Shown piece by piece: positions 33,034 to 41,509 of a stretch of DNA of 64,000 nucleotides (positions are counted from its first letter, which is position 1; every line of letters starts with the position of its first letter). This stretch comes from Holdemanella sp. MSK.7.32 (GTDB lineage: Bacteria > Bacillota_I > Bacilli_A > Erysipelotrichales > Erysipelotrichaceae): contig NZ_JANFYN010000004.1 in NCBI RefSeq assembly GCF_024460475.1, forward strand, positions 20,694 through 84,693, given 5' to 3'. The notes beneath the pieces were generated by a model. The model did not search any database. It worked only from the letters and a program-made list of their open reading frames with translations, and was not told the DNA's origin. The translations under genes and the position numbers were made by a program.

Positions 33034-34572
33034 ATGATGAGTTTAAATCCAGCAGAGATTTCAAAATTAATCAAAGCTCAAATTCAAAGTATCGACCAGG
33101 ATCTTGAAATGAATGAAAGTGGTACTATCCTAACAGTAGGTGATGGTATCGCAACGGTATATGGATTGAAAAATGCCATGATGAGTGAATTGTTGTTATT
33201 CCCTCACGATGTATATGGTATGGTCATGAACTTAGAAGACGAACAAGTAGGTGTCGTATTACTAGGTGATAATTCCGATATCAAAGAAGGTGACGTTGTA
33301 AAACGTACAGGTCACATCATTGAAGTTCCAGTTGGTGATAGTTTGATGGGTCGTGTTGTCAATGCATTAGGACAACCGATTGATGGTTTAGGTGAAATCA
33401 AAACAGATAGAACACGTCCAGTAGAACGTGTGGCCCCAGGTGTAATGACAAGAAAGAGTGTATCGGTTCCATTACAAACGGGTTTAAAAATTATTGACTC
33501 TATGATTCCAATTGGTCGTGGACAACGTGAGTTGATCATTGGTGACCGTCAGACTGGTAAAACAGCAATCGCAATCGATACGATTTTGAATCAAAAAGGT
33601 CAAAATGTAAAATGTATTTATGTAGCGATTGGTCAAAAGGCAAGTACTGTAGCTCAAATCGTTGAAAAATTAAAACAACACGGAGCTATGGAATATACTA
33701 CGATCGTAGCGGCTACTGCATCTGAAGCAGCACCATTACAATATATTGCACCTTATGCAGGTTGTGCAATGGGTGAAGAATGGATGGAAAACGGAGAAGA
33801 CGTATTAATTGTTTATGATGACTTATCAAAACATGCCGTAGCTTACCGTACACTGTCTTTACTTCTTCGTCGTCCTCCTGGACGTGAAGCGTATCCTGGA
33901 GATGTATTCTACTTACATTCACGTTTATTAGAGCGTGCTGCACGTTTAAATGAGAATTATGGTGGTGGATCTTTAACAGCTTTACCAATTATTGAAACAC
34001 AGGCCGGAGATATCTCTGCCTATATTCCTACAAACGTAATTTCAATTACGGATGGACAGATTTTCTTGAAAACAGATATGTTTAATGAAGGCGTTCGTCC
34101 AAGTGTAGATAGTGGTTTAAGTGTAAGTCGTGTAGGTAGTGCTGCACAGACAAAAGCAATGAAACAGGTTTCTGGTTCATTAAAGCTTGAACTAGCTCAA
34201 TATCGTGAAATGGAATCTTTTGCGAAGTTTGGTTCAGATTTGGATGCGAGTACAAAAGATGTATTGGATCATGGTGCAAGATTAACTCAATTATTGATTC
34301 AAAAACAATATTCACCATTAACAGTGCCTGAACAAGTATTATCTTTGTATGCTGCAAAAAATAGATATTTAAAACCTGTTGAAGTAGACCAAGTTGGTGA
34401 ATTTGAACAAGGAATGTTGGAGTATGTACATCGTGAATATCCTTATGTTTTAGATCAGATTGAAATGAAAAAGGCAATTGACGATGAATTAGAAGCGGAT
34501 ATTAAGAAGGCTTTGGATGCATACGCAAAACAATATGCACTAGAAAAGGGTGCGCAACATGGCACAGAGTAG
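33034..34572 (+). CDS. atpA: ATP synthase F1 subunit alpha
   Basis: 512 aa regulatory/non-catalytic nucleotide-binding subunit. Walker A GDRQTGKTAIA, a Walker B region VLIVYDDLS and PGREAYPGDVFYLHSRLLERAA are standard. Two consecutive ATGs (33034 and 33037) follow AGGTGAT; either could start. The 3' end overlaps atpG by 14 bases. Confidence 0.98.
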   Translation: MMSLNPAEISKLIKAQIQSIDQDLEMNESGTILTVGDGIATVYGLKNAMMSELLLFPHDVYGMVMNLEDEQVGVVLLGDNSDIKEGDVVKRTGHIIEVPVGDSLMGRVVNALGQPIDGLGEIKTDRTRPVERVAPGVMTRKSVSVPLQTGLKIIDSMIPIGRGQRELIIGDRQTGKTAIAIDTILNQKGQNVKCIYVAIGQKASTVAQIVEKLKQHGAMEYTTIVAATASEAAPLQYIAPYAGCAMGEEWMENGEDVLIVYDDLSKHAVAYRTLSLLLRRPPGREAYPGDVFYLHSRLLERAARLNENYGGGSLTALPIIETQAGDISAYIPTNVISITDGQIFLKTDMFNEGVRPSVDSGLSVSRVGSAAQTKAMKQVSGSLKLELAQYREMESFAKFGSDLDASTKDVLDHGARLTQLLIQKQYSPLTVPEQVLSLYAAKNRYLKPVEVDQVGEFEQGMLEYVHREYPYVLDQIEMKKAIDDELEADIKKALDAYAKQYALEKGAQHGTE

Positions 34573-35407
34573 ACAGGCTATTCAGGCCCGAATCAGTTCC
34601 GTTAGTTCAACTAAAAAAATCACAAAAGCAATGCAGCTGATTGCTTCAAGTAAATTAACTAGACAAAGACAAATTATGGAAGAAAACCGTAGTTATGCAC
34701 AAGGTCTTCAAGAACTATTCACAATGGTACTTCGTAGTGCTGGAGATGATTCTATGTATTTAAATGAGAATCAAGGAAAGCCAAGCTTTATCTTTGTGAT
34801 CACAAGTGATATGGGACTTTGTGGTGGCTACAACGCAAACGTGTATCGTATGATACAAGATGAGTTTTCTGAAAAGGATCATGTAGTTATGATAGGGATT
34901 CGTGGTTCTGCATGGATTTCAAAAAGAAACTACAACGTTAAAAATGTATTAAGTGATCTTGACGAGGATGATGTATATGATGCTTTATCGAAATGTATGC
35001 AGGATGCATTAGACTTGTTTGAAAAGAAAGAAATTTCAAAAATTCAAATTTTATATACGCACTATAAGAACACATTGACATTTGTTCCTACTTTAGAAAC
35101 GGTTTTACCTGTTTCTAAGCCTCAGGAAGAAAAGAAGTCAGGTATGCATGCGGATATGATTTTTGAGCCAGATAAGGAAACCATGCTACAAAACATGATT
35201 CCTATGGTGACAAAATCAATCCTTTATTCTCGTTATCTAGAGAGTAAAACAAGTGAACAGGCTTCTCGAAGAATGGCAATGGAGAGTGCAACTGACAATG
35301 CAGAAGAATTGCAGGATAATCTTGAACTTGCATATAACCGTGTACGTCAAGGTGCTATCACGCAAGAAATCACTGAAATTGTCGGTGGTGCAAATGCACT
35401 TTCATAA
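34559..35407 (+). CDS. atpG: ATP synthase F1 subunit gamma
   Basis: 282 aa central rotor shaft. Conserved N-terminal helix (ARISSVSSTKKITKAMQLIASSKL), the SDMGLCGGYNANV centre, and the C-terminal helix AYNRVRQGAITQEITEIVGGANAL. ATG 34559 is chosen because AAAAGGG is eight bases upstream; the in-frame GTG at 34550 would shorten that spacing too much. The start lies inside atpA. Confidence 0.97.
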   Translation: MAQSRQAIQARISSVSSTKKITKAMQLIASSKLTRQRQIMEENRSYAQGLQELFTMVLRSAGDDSMYLNENQGKPSFIFVITSDMGLCGGYNANVYRMIQDEFSEKDHVVMIGIRGSAWISKRNYNVKNVLSDLDEDDVYDALSKCMQDALDLFEKKEISKIQILYTHYKNTLTFVPTLETVLPVSKPQEEKKSGMHADMIFEPDKETMLQNMIPMVTKSILYSRYLESKTSEQASRRMAMESATDNAEELQDNLELAYNRVRQGAITQEITEIVGGANALS

Positions 35408-35419
35408 AGGAGGGTAAAC

Positions 35420-36820
35420 ATGAGTCAAAATATTGGAAAAGTCGTTGAGATCATTGGTCCGGTTGTGGATATTCAATTTTCACAAAATAATTTACCAGAT
35501 TTATTAACGGCAATTGAAATTGAACGCCCAAATGAAGAAAATCTAATTGTAGAAGTCGAACAAGATATCGGTGCTGATAGAGTACGTTGTATTGCGATGG
35601 GAAGTACAGATGGTTTGGTTCGTGGTATGGATGCCATTGATACTAAAAAACCAATTCAGGCTCCTGTCGGAGAAAATGTATTGGGTCGTATGTTTAATGT
35701 TTTGGGTAAACCAATTGATGGTTTAGGTGATGTAGATGCTCAAACTATGCCAATTCACAGAAAGGCACCAGCATTTGATGAACAAAGTACAACAAGCGAA
35801 CCATTGGAAACAGGTATTAAAGTTATTGACTTACTATGTCCTTATGCAAAGGGTGGTAAGATTGGATTGTTCGGTGGTGCCGGAGTAGGTAAAACCGTAT
35901 TGATTCAAGAGTTGATCCACAATATTGCCAAAGAACATGGTGGTAAATCCGTTGTAGTAGGCGTTGGAGAAAGAACTCGTGAAGGAAATGATATGTATCA
36001 CGAGATGAAAGACAGCGGCGTATTAGATAAAACAGTATTGGTTTATGGACAGATGAATGAAAGTCCAGGAGCCAGAATGCGTGTTGGATTAACTGGTCTA
36101 ACAATGGCAGAATATTTCCGTGATGTAGAACACCAGGACGTATTATTGTTTATTGATAATATTTTCCGTTTTACACAGGCAGGATCTGAAGTTAGTGCCT
36201 TATTAGGACGTGTTCCTAGTGCTGTAGGATATCAGCCTACATTAGCTACAGAAATGGGACAGTTGCAAGAAAGAATCACATCAACAAAAGATGGCTCTAT
36301 CACTTCTGTACAGGCTATTTATGTGCCTGCGGATGATTTGACTGACCCAGCTCCAGCAACAACATTCTCTCACTTGGATGCAAAAACGGTATTAGACCGT
36401 GACATTGCGGCATTAGGTATTTATCCTGCCGTAGATCCACTTGAATCAAGTTCACGTATTTTGGATCCACTTGTAGTTGGTGAAAAGCACTATAAAGTAG
36501 CCCGTGGAGTTCAAAATATTCTACAGAGATATAAAGATTTACAGGATATCATTGCCATCTTAGGTATGGATGAATTAAGTGAAGAAGATAAGAAAGTTGT
36601 TAACCGTGCACGTCGTGTTCGTAACTTCTTGTCTCAACCATTTAATGTTGCCGAAGTATTCTCTGGTATTCCTGGAAAATATGTACCTTTGGAAGATACA
36701 ATTCGAAGTTTCGAACGCTTATTAGCAGGTGAATTTGATGATCTTCCAGAACAAGCATTCATGTTTGTTGGAACAATTGAAGAAGCACAAGAAAAAGCTA
36801 AAAAAATGGCTGGTGAATAG
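35420..36820 (+). CDS. atpD: ATP synthase F1 subunit beta
   Basis: 466 aa catalytic subunit. Walker A GGAGVGKTVL, catalytic-Glu region VGERTREGNDMY, Walker B VLLFIDNIFRF and the DELSEED lever motif (DELSEEDKK) are all intact. AAGGAGGG ribosome site. Confidence 0.99.
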   Translation: MSQNIGKVVEIIGPVVDIQFSQNNLPDLLTAIEIERPNEENLIVEVEQDIGADRVRCIAMGSTDGLVRGMDAIDTKKPIQAPVGENVLGRMFNVLGKPIDGLGDVDAQTMPIHRKAPAFDEQSTTSEPLETGIKVIDLLCPYAKGGKIGLFGGAGVGKTVLIQELIHNIAKEHGGKSVVVGVGERTREGNDMYHEMKDSGVLDKTVLVYGQMNESPGARMRVGLTGLTMAEYFRDVEHQDVLLFIDNIFRFTQAGSEVSALLGRVPSAVGYQPTLATEMGQLQERITSTKDGSITSVQAIYVPADDLTDPAPATTFSHLDAKTVLDRDIAALGIYPAVDPLESSSRILDPLVVGEKHYKVARGVQNILQRYKDLQDIIAILGMDELSEEDKKVVNRARRVRNFLSQPFNVAEVFSGIPGKYVPLEDTIRSFERLLAGEFDDLPEQAFMFVGTIEEAQEKAKKMAGE

Positions 36821-36822
36821 TC

Positions 36823-37218
36823 ATGATTGCTTTTAAAGTAGTAACACCAAAAGGCGAATATTTAAAGCAGGAAGTCAAAAGTATCCATGTAAAGACGGTG
36901 GTTGGAGAAACAACAATTTTACCAAATCACATGCCTATCTTTGCATCTTTGGTACCTTGTAAGCTTGTTTTGAAAAACGAAAATGATGAAGAAGAAATCT
37001 TTGCGATTTCTGGTGGCTTTTTACAATTCAACAAAAATGAAGGCATGATTCTAGCTGATGCGATCGAAGGAAAAAAAGATATCGATCTTGAGCGTGCAAA
37101 AAAATCAATGGAACGTGCTAAAGCGCGTTTAGAGAAAAAAGATTCAGATACAAATCTAAAAAGAGCTCAGTTATCATTGGAAAGAGCAATTAATAGAATT
37201 CATGTATATGGCGAGTAA
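36823..37218 (+). CDS. atpC: ATP synthase F1 subunit epsilon
   Basis: 131 aa. N-terminal beta-sandwich (VVTPKGEYLKQEVKSIHVKTVVGE, LPNHMP) and a C-terminal two-helix part rich in Glu, Arg, Lys and Ala that can regulate ATP hydrolysis. Two bases after atpD. Its stop codon forms the loop of the operon terminator. Confidence 0.97.
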   Translation: MIAFKVVTPKGEYLKQEVKSIHVKTVVGETTILPNHMPIFASLVPCKLVLKNENDEEEIFAISGGFLQFNKNEGMILADAIEGKKDIDLERAKKSMERAKARLEKKDSDTNLKRAQLSLERAINRIHVYGE

Positions 37219-37236
37219 TCCTCGCCATTTTCTTTT
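37208..37236 (+). terminator. Terminator of the atp operon
   Basis: ATGGCGAG (37208-37215) pairs with CTCGCCAT (37221-37228), then TTTTCTTTTTT. The five-base loop starts with the TAA of atpC. Confidence 0.9.
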
Positions 37237-37243
37237 TTAAATT

Positions 37244-37270
37244 TTAGCAAACTTGTTGCATCAGTGCTAA
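37244..37270 (+). promoter_or_regulatory. CIRCE-like HrcA operator 1
   Basis: TTAGCAAAC - 9 bases - CAGTGCTAA, 27 bp in all, the exact layout of CIRCE (TTAGCACTC-N9-GAGTGCTAA); the outer six bases of both arms match and the inner bases diverge. Confidence 0.7.
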
Positions 37271-37277
37271 AAATGAG

Positions 37278-37283
37278 TATAAT
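37278..37283 (+). promoter_or_regulatory. -10 box of the groESL promoter
   Basis: Perfect TATAAT between two CIRCE-like operators; the -35 region would lie in operator 1. Confidence 0.65.
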
Positions 37284-37288
37284 AGTAT

Positions 37289-37315
37289 TTAGCAGTTAGA
37301 ACAGTTAAGTGCTAA
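37289..37315 (+). promoter_or_regulatory. CIRCE-like HrcA operator 2
   Basis: TTAGCAGTT - 9 bases - AAGTGCTAA, 27 bp, 45 bp from operator 1 centre to centre and ending 14 bases before the groES ATG. Confidence 0.75.
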
Positions 37316-37329
37316 AAGGAGGATGAATT

Positions 37330-37590
37330 ATGTTACAACCTTTACATGATTATGTTTTATTAAAGAAAGAGAAAGAAGAAAAAACTACGGCAAGTGGAAT
37401 CATTTTGACAAGTGGAAAAGAAAAGTCAAAGCTTGCAGTTGTCGCAAGTATGGGTGCAGATGTTAAAGATGCTGGATATGCTTGTGGAGATAAAGTTTTA
37501 TATAAAGAATATTCAGGAACCACAATGAAGATTAATGATGAAGAATTCATTGTCATCAAAGATGAAGATATCATTGCAGTAAGTAAGTAG
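37330..37590 (+). CDS. groES: Co-chaperonin GroES
   Basis: 86 aa, on the short side for the family. LQPLHDYVLLKK at the N terminus, the mobile loop around KTTASGIILTSGKEKSK, and the C-terminal DEDIIAV. AGGAGGA precedes the ATG. It caps GroEL during folding. Control by HrcA is predicted from the CIRCE-like sites upstream. Confidence 0.97.
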   Translation: MLQPLHDYVLLKKEKEEKTTASGIILTSGKEKSKLAVVASMGADVKDAGYACGDKVLYKEYSGTTMKINDEEFIVIKDEDIIAVSK

Positions 37591-37606
37591 TAGGAGGTAA
37601 TGAATT

Positions 37607-39220
37607 ATGGCTAAAGAAGTACGTTTTTCAAAAGATGCTCGTGAATCCATGTTAAGAGGTGTTAACACATTAGCAAATGCAGTTCGTGTTACTTTAGGTC
37701 CTAAAGGACGTAATGTTGTTCTTGAAAAGGAATATGGATCTCCATTGATCACAAACGATGGTGTAAGTATTGCCAAAGAAATTGAATTGGAAGATAAGTT
37801 TGAAAATATGGGTGCTAAATTGGTATATGAAGTTGCCAATAAGACAAATGATACAGCTGGAGATGGAACAACAACAGCTACAATTTTAGCTCAAAGTATG
37901 ATTGAAAATGGTTTACGTCAAGTGGATCGTGGAGCAAATCCTGTATTGATGCGTGAAGGTATTGAAAAAGCAGCTAAGGCTGTGAGCGAGTATATCTTGT
38001 CCGTGTCTAAAAAAGTAGAAAGCAGTAAAGATATTGCCAACGTTGCGACAATTTCATCTGGATCGGAAGAAATTGGTAAGATTATTGCGGATGCGATGGA
38101 AAAAGTCGGTCGTGATGGTGTTATTTCAACAGATGATTCAAAGGGATTTGAAACAGAACTTGAAATCAGTGAAGGTATGCAGTATGACAAGGGCTATGTT
38201 TCTCCATATATGGTGAGTGATCGTGAAAAGATGGAAGCAACAATGGAAAATGCTTATGTTTTAGTAACAGATCAAAAGATCACAAATATTCAAGAAATTT
38301 TGCCTTTACTTGAACAATTAGTTCAGGCAAATCGTGCGTTATTGATTATTGCGGAAGATTTAGAAAATGAAGTAGTTTCTACTTTGGCATTAAATAAACT
38401 TCGTGGAACATTCAATGTAGTTGCGACTAAAGCTCCGGGCTTTGGTGACAACCAAAAAGAAATGTTGCAAGATATTGCGATTATGACAGGTGCTAAATTC
38501 TATTCAAAAGATTTGAATATGGAATTAAAAGATATGCAGTTATCGGATTTGGGTACAGTTAAAAAGATTGTTGTCACAAAAGATAATACGACAATGATTG
38601 GTGGAGCTGGAAGTAAAGAAGATGTGGCTGCTCGTGTAGCTGAAATTGAAGCACAAATGGAAAACACTACAAGTGATTATGATAAGAAACGTATGGCAGA
38701 GCGTTTAGGTAAATTATCAAATGGTGTTGCGATCATTAAAGTGGGTGCTGCAACTGAAAGTGAATTGAAAGAAAAGAAACTTCGTATTGAAGATGCGTTG
38801 AACTCAACTCGTGCTGCTGTTAGTGAAGGTATTGTAGTTGGTGGTGGAGCTTGTTTAGTAAAGGCATATGTTGCTTTGAAAGATGAAGTAAAATCGGACG
38901 TAGTTGATGTACAAAAAGGTATTAAAGTTGTATTTGATGCATTGTTAGCTCCAATTGCACAGATTGCTGATAATGCTGGATATAATAGTGAAGAGATTGT
39001 TGAAAGGCAAAAAGAAGCAGGCGAAAATGTAGGATTCGATGCGAAACATGGTGAATGGGTAGATATGATTGAATCTGGTATCATTGATCCTACAAAAGTA
39101 ACTCGTAATGCATTGATGAATGCTTCTAGTATTTCAGCTTTGTTCTTAACAACAGAAGCTGGAGTTGCTAAAATTGATAAAGAAGAACCAGCACCTGCAA
39201 TGCCTCAGGGAATGTATTAA
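37607..39220 (+). CDS. groL: Chaperonin GroEL
   Basis: 537 aa. Nucleotide-binding GDGTTTATILAQ and the TLGPKGRNVVLEKEYGSP region are intact, as are the apical substrate-binding parts. The C terminus ends PAPAMPQGMY, lacking the usual flexible Gly-Gly-Met repeat tail. GGAGG ribosome site 16 bases after groES. A strong terminator follows. Confidence 0.98.
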   Translation: MAKEVRFSKDARESMLRGVNTLANAVRVTLGPKGRNVVLEKEYGSPLITNDGVSIAKEIELEDKFENMGAKLVYEVANKTNDTAGDGTTTATILAQSMIENGLRQVDRGANPVLMREGIEKAAKAVSEYILSVSKKVESSKDIANVATISSGSEEIGKIIADAMEKVGRDGVISTDDSKGFETELEISEGMQYDKGYVSPYMVSDREKMEATMENAYVLVTDQKITNIQEILPLLEQLVQANRALLIIAEDLENEVVSTLALNKLRGTFNVVATKAPGFGDNQKEMLQDIAIMTGAKFYSKDLNMELKDMQLSDLGTVKKIVVTKDNTTMIGGAGSKEDVAARVAEIEAQMENTTSDYDKKRMAERLGKLSNGVAIIKVGAATESELKEKKLRIEDALNSTRAAVSEGIVVGGGACLVKAYVALKDEVKSDVVDVQKGIKVVFDALLAPIAQIADNAGYNSEEIVERQKEAGENVGFDAKHGEWVDMIESGIIDPTKVTRNALMNASSISALFLTTEAGVAKIDKEEPAPAMPQGMY

Positions 39221-39230
39221 TAGTTGATTG

Positions 39231-39265
39231 AATAGCCAAAGTTTTATAGCTTTGGCTATTTTTTT
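39231..39265 (+). terminator. Terminator of groESL
   Basis: Eleven-bp stem AATAGCCAAAG/CTTTGGCTATT (39231-39241 with 39250-39260) followed by TTTTT. Confidence 0.92.
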
Positions 39266-39343
39266 GTCTAAGAAAATATCTGAAAATAATGTAAAATGAA
39301 AAAATAATATGAAAAATTAAATGTAATAATATGTAAAAAGAAC

Positions 39344-39372
39344 TTGAAAACGTTTTCCACTTGCGTTATTAT
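39344..39372 (+). promoter_or_regulatory. LIV operon promoter with a cre-like CcpA site
   Basis: TTGAAA (39344-39349), 17 bp, TATTAT (39367-39372). TTGAAAACGTTTTCC (39344-39358) matches the cre consensus WTGNAARCGNWWWCA at 14 of 15 positions and covers the -35 box and spacer, so bound CcpA would block the promoter. The core GAAAACGTTTTC is a perfect 12-bp palindrome. Confidence 0.7.
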
Positions 39373-39401
39373 ATCTGTACAACTCGAGGGAGGTATAGAT
39401 T

Positions 39402-40574
39402 ATGAAAGGTAAATTATTAAAAACGTTTGCTTCTAGTGCTGTCGCATTAAGCATGTTAGTCGGATGTAGTTCAGGAAGTGGAACTGCTGCAACTGAATTA
39501 AAAGAAGGAGATACAGTCAAGATTGGTTTGAACTATGAATTGTCTGGTGCTGTAGCTTCTTATGGTCAAGCTGAGTATAAAGGGGCTTCGCTTGCTATCA
39601 AGGAATATAACGCAAACAAGGATTCAAAATATAAAATTAAAGCTGTCAAAATGGACAATAAAGGAGATGCTAGTGAATCTACTTCAGCAGCTACAAAATT
39701 GATGACTGAAGATGGTGTAGCTTTTGAGGTTGGACCTGCAACTTCAGGTGCTTCTATTGCGACATATCCAGTAGCAGATCAAAACCAAGTTCCAGTCATT
39801 TCACCATCTGCTACTCAGGTAGATGCAACAATGAATGGGGATTCTCCTTATGAATATGCGTTCCGTATTTGTTTCGAAGATTCATATCAAGGTAAGGCAA
39901 TGGCTAAATTTGGATATGAAAATTTAGGAAAGAGAAAAGCTGTAATTATCAATGAAGTTAGTGATTATGGAAAGGGTCTTACTAAAGTATTTACACAAAA
40001 ATTTGAAGATTTGGGTGGAGAAGTTGTAGCTACAGAAAGCTATAACGCTAAAGATACTGACTTTGCCGGTATCATCACGAAAGTAAAAGATAAAGGTGCA
40101 GATGTATTATTCATTGCTGGTTACTATTCAGAAGCTGGATTAATTATTAAACAAGCTCGTGAAGCTGGTATGGATTGCACAATTTTAGGTGCTGATGGAT
40201 TTGAATCAGAAAAATTAGCAGAACTTGCTGGTAGTGAAAATTTAAATAACTGCTACTATTCAACTGCTTATACTACAGTTAACGCAAGTGATGAATTAAC
40301 TGCATTTGTAGATGCGTATACTAAAGAATATGGAGAAGCTCCAAATATGTTCTCTGCATTAACTTACGATGCTACTAATTTAGGTTTACAAGCTTTAGAA
40401 AAAGCAGGTAAAACAGGTGCAGATCTACAAAAGGCTATTGCGGATACTAAATTTGATGGTTTAACTGGTTCATTCACATTTGATAAGACACATTCACCTA
40501 AAAAGTCTGTATTAGTTGTTAACTTAGTAGATGGTGTTCAAACGGAAGCCGTTTCAGTAGATCCAAATAAATAA
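39402..40574 (+). CDS. livK: Branched-chain amino acid ABC transporter substrate-binding lipoprotein
   Basis: 390 aa. A signal peptide with lipobox LVGC makes Cys22 the lipid-anchored residue, so the mature protein sits on the outer face of the membrane. The type I periplasmic-binding (LivJ/LivK-like) fold shows in KIGLNYELSGAVASYGQ and in SPSATQVD. Ligand could be Leu/Ile/Val or another hydrophobic amino acid. GAGGGAGGT ribosome site. It is the first gene of the LIV operon and is followed by a hairpin that should reduce expression of the downstream genes. Confidence 0.95.
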   Translation: MKGKLLKTFASSAVALSMLVGCSSGSGTAATELKEGDTVKIGLNYELSGAVASYGQAEYKGASLAIKEYNANKDSKYKIKAVKMDNKGDASESTSAATKLMTEDGVAFEVGPATSGASIATYPVADQNQVPVISPSATQVDATMNGDSPYEYAFRICFEDSYQGKAMAKFGYENLGKRKAVIINEVSDYGKGLTKVFTQKFEDLGGEVVATESYNAKDTDFAGIITKVKDKGADVLFIAGYYSEAGLIIKQAREAGMDCTILGADGFESEKLAELAGSENLNNCYYSTAYTTVNASDELTAFVDAYTKEYGEAPNMFSALTYDATNLGLQALEKAGKTGADLQKAIADTKFDGLTGSFTFDKTHSPKKSVLVVNLVDGVQTEAVSVDPNK

Positions 40575-40586
40575 GTCTTTGTTCAA

Positions 40587-40612
40587 AGGGGGAACAATTC
40601 CCCCTCTTTTTT
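40587..40612 (+). terminator. Intra-operon terminator between livK and livH
   Basis: AGGGGGAA (40587-40594), CAA loop, TTCCCCCT (40598-40605), then CTTTTTT. A strong hairpin inside the operon. Confidence 0.88.
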
Positions 40613-40627
40613 AATAAGGAGGTTAAT

Positions 40628-41506
40628 ATGACAGCTTTTTTACAACAACTAGTCAATGGTCTATCCTTAGGAAGTATTTACGCATTGATTGCCTTAGGAT
40701 ATACCATGGTTTATGGAATTATTAAATTGATCAACTTTGCACATGGAGATATCTATATGTTAGGAGCTTATTGTGCATTTCTAATAACAACATATTGCGG
40801 TTTAGGGTTTATTCCTGCACTATTAATTTCAATGATTTTCTGTGGTGTTGTAGGTGTATTGATTGAGCGCATCGCATATAAGCCACTTCGTCATGCGACT
40901 CGAATTACCGCATTGATTACAGCAATTGGTGTAAGTTATGTCTTGGAGTATGCAACACAATATATCATGGGTAGTGAAGTAAGAACGTATCCTAAATTAT
41001 TAACGAGTGCATCATTTCATTTAGGACCTGTCACAATTACGATGCAACAAGTCTATATTTTTGTCATTACTGTTATTTTAATGGTTGTTTTGCAGTTTAT
41101 TGTTCAAAAGACAAAAATGGGCCGTGCCATGCGTGCTGTAAGTGTTGATGAAGATGCTGCACGTTTAATGGGTATCGATGTGGATAAAACAATTTCATTT
41201 ACATTCCTTTTAGGGTCAGCTTTAGCAGGTGTTGCCGGCGTTTTAGTTGGAATTTATTATAATTCAATCAATCCTTTGATGGGAATGACACCAGGATTAA
41301 AAGCATTTATTGCTGCAGTATTTGGTGGTATTGGAAGTATTCCAGGTGCTATGATTGGTGGATTATTTATTGGGATTGCTGAAACTATGGTTACCGCATA
41401 TGGTAGTTCTTTGTATAAAGATGCGATTGTCTACATTATATTGATTTTGATTTTAATCTTAAAACCAGCTGGTTTATTAGGTAAAAACGTTAGAGAGAAG
41501 GTGTAA
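40628..41506 (+). CDS. livH: LIV ABC transporter permease LivH
   Basis: 292 aa, about eight membrane helices. LVNGLSLGSIYALIALGYTMVYGIIKLINFAHGD is the LivH signature, and the EAA-like loop is DEDAARLMGIDVDKTI. AAGGAGG ribosome site. It pairs with LivM. Confidence 0.96.
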   Translation: MTAFLQQLVNGLSLGSIYALIALGYTMVYGIIKLINFAHGDIYMLGAYCAFLITTYCGLGFIPALLISMIFCGVVGVLIERIAYKPLRHATRITALITAIGVSYVLEYATQYIMGSEVRTYPKLLTSASFHLGPVTITMQQVYIFVITVILMVVLQFIVQKTKMGRAMRAVSVDEDAARLMGIDVDKTISFTFLLGSALAGVAGVLVGIYYNSINPLMGMTPGLKAFIAAVFGGIGSIPGAMIGGLFIGIAETMVTAYGSSLYKDAIVYIILILILILKPAGLLGKNVREKV

Positions 41507-41509
41507 GTC

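Noticed and set aside
34082..34477. 131-codon open frame antisense to atpA
   Set aside because: His/Leu/Gln-rich shadow of atpA codons; no start signals.
38677..39084. 135-codon open frame antisense to groEL
   Set aside because: Antisense to conserved GroEL sequence; Ser/Phe/Thr-rich product without motif or ribosome site.
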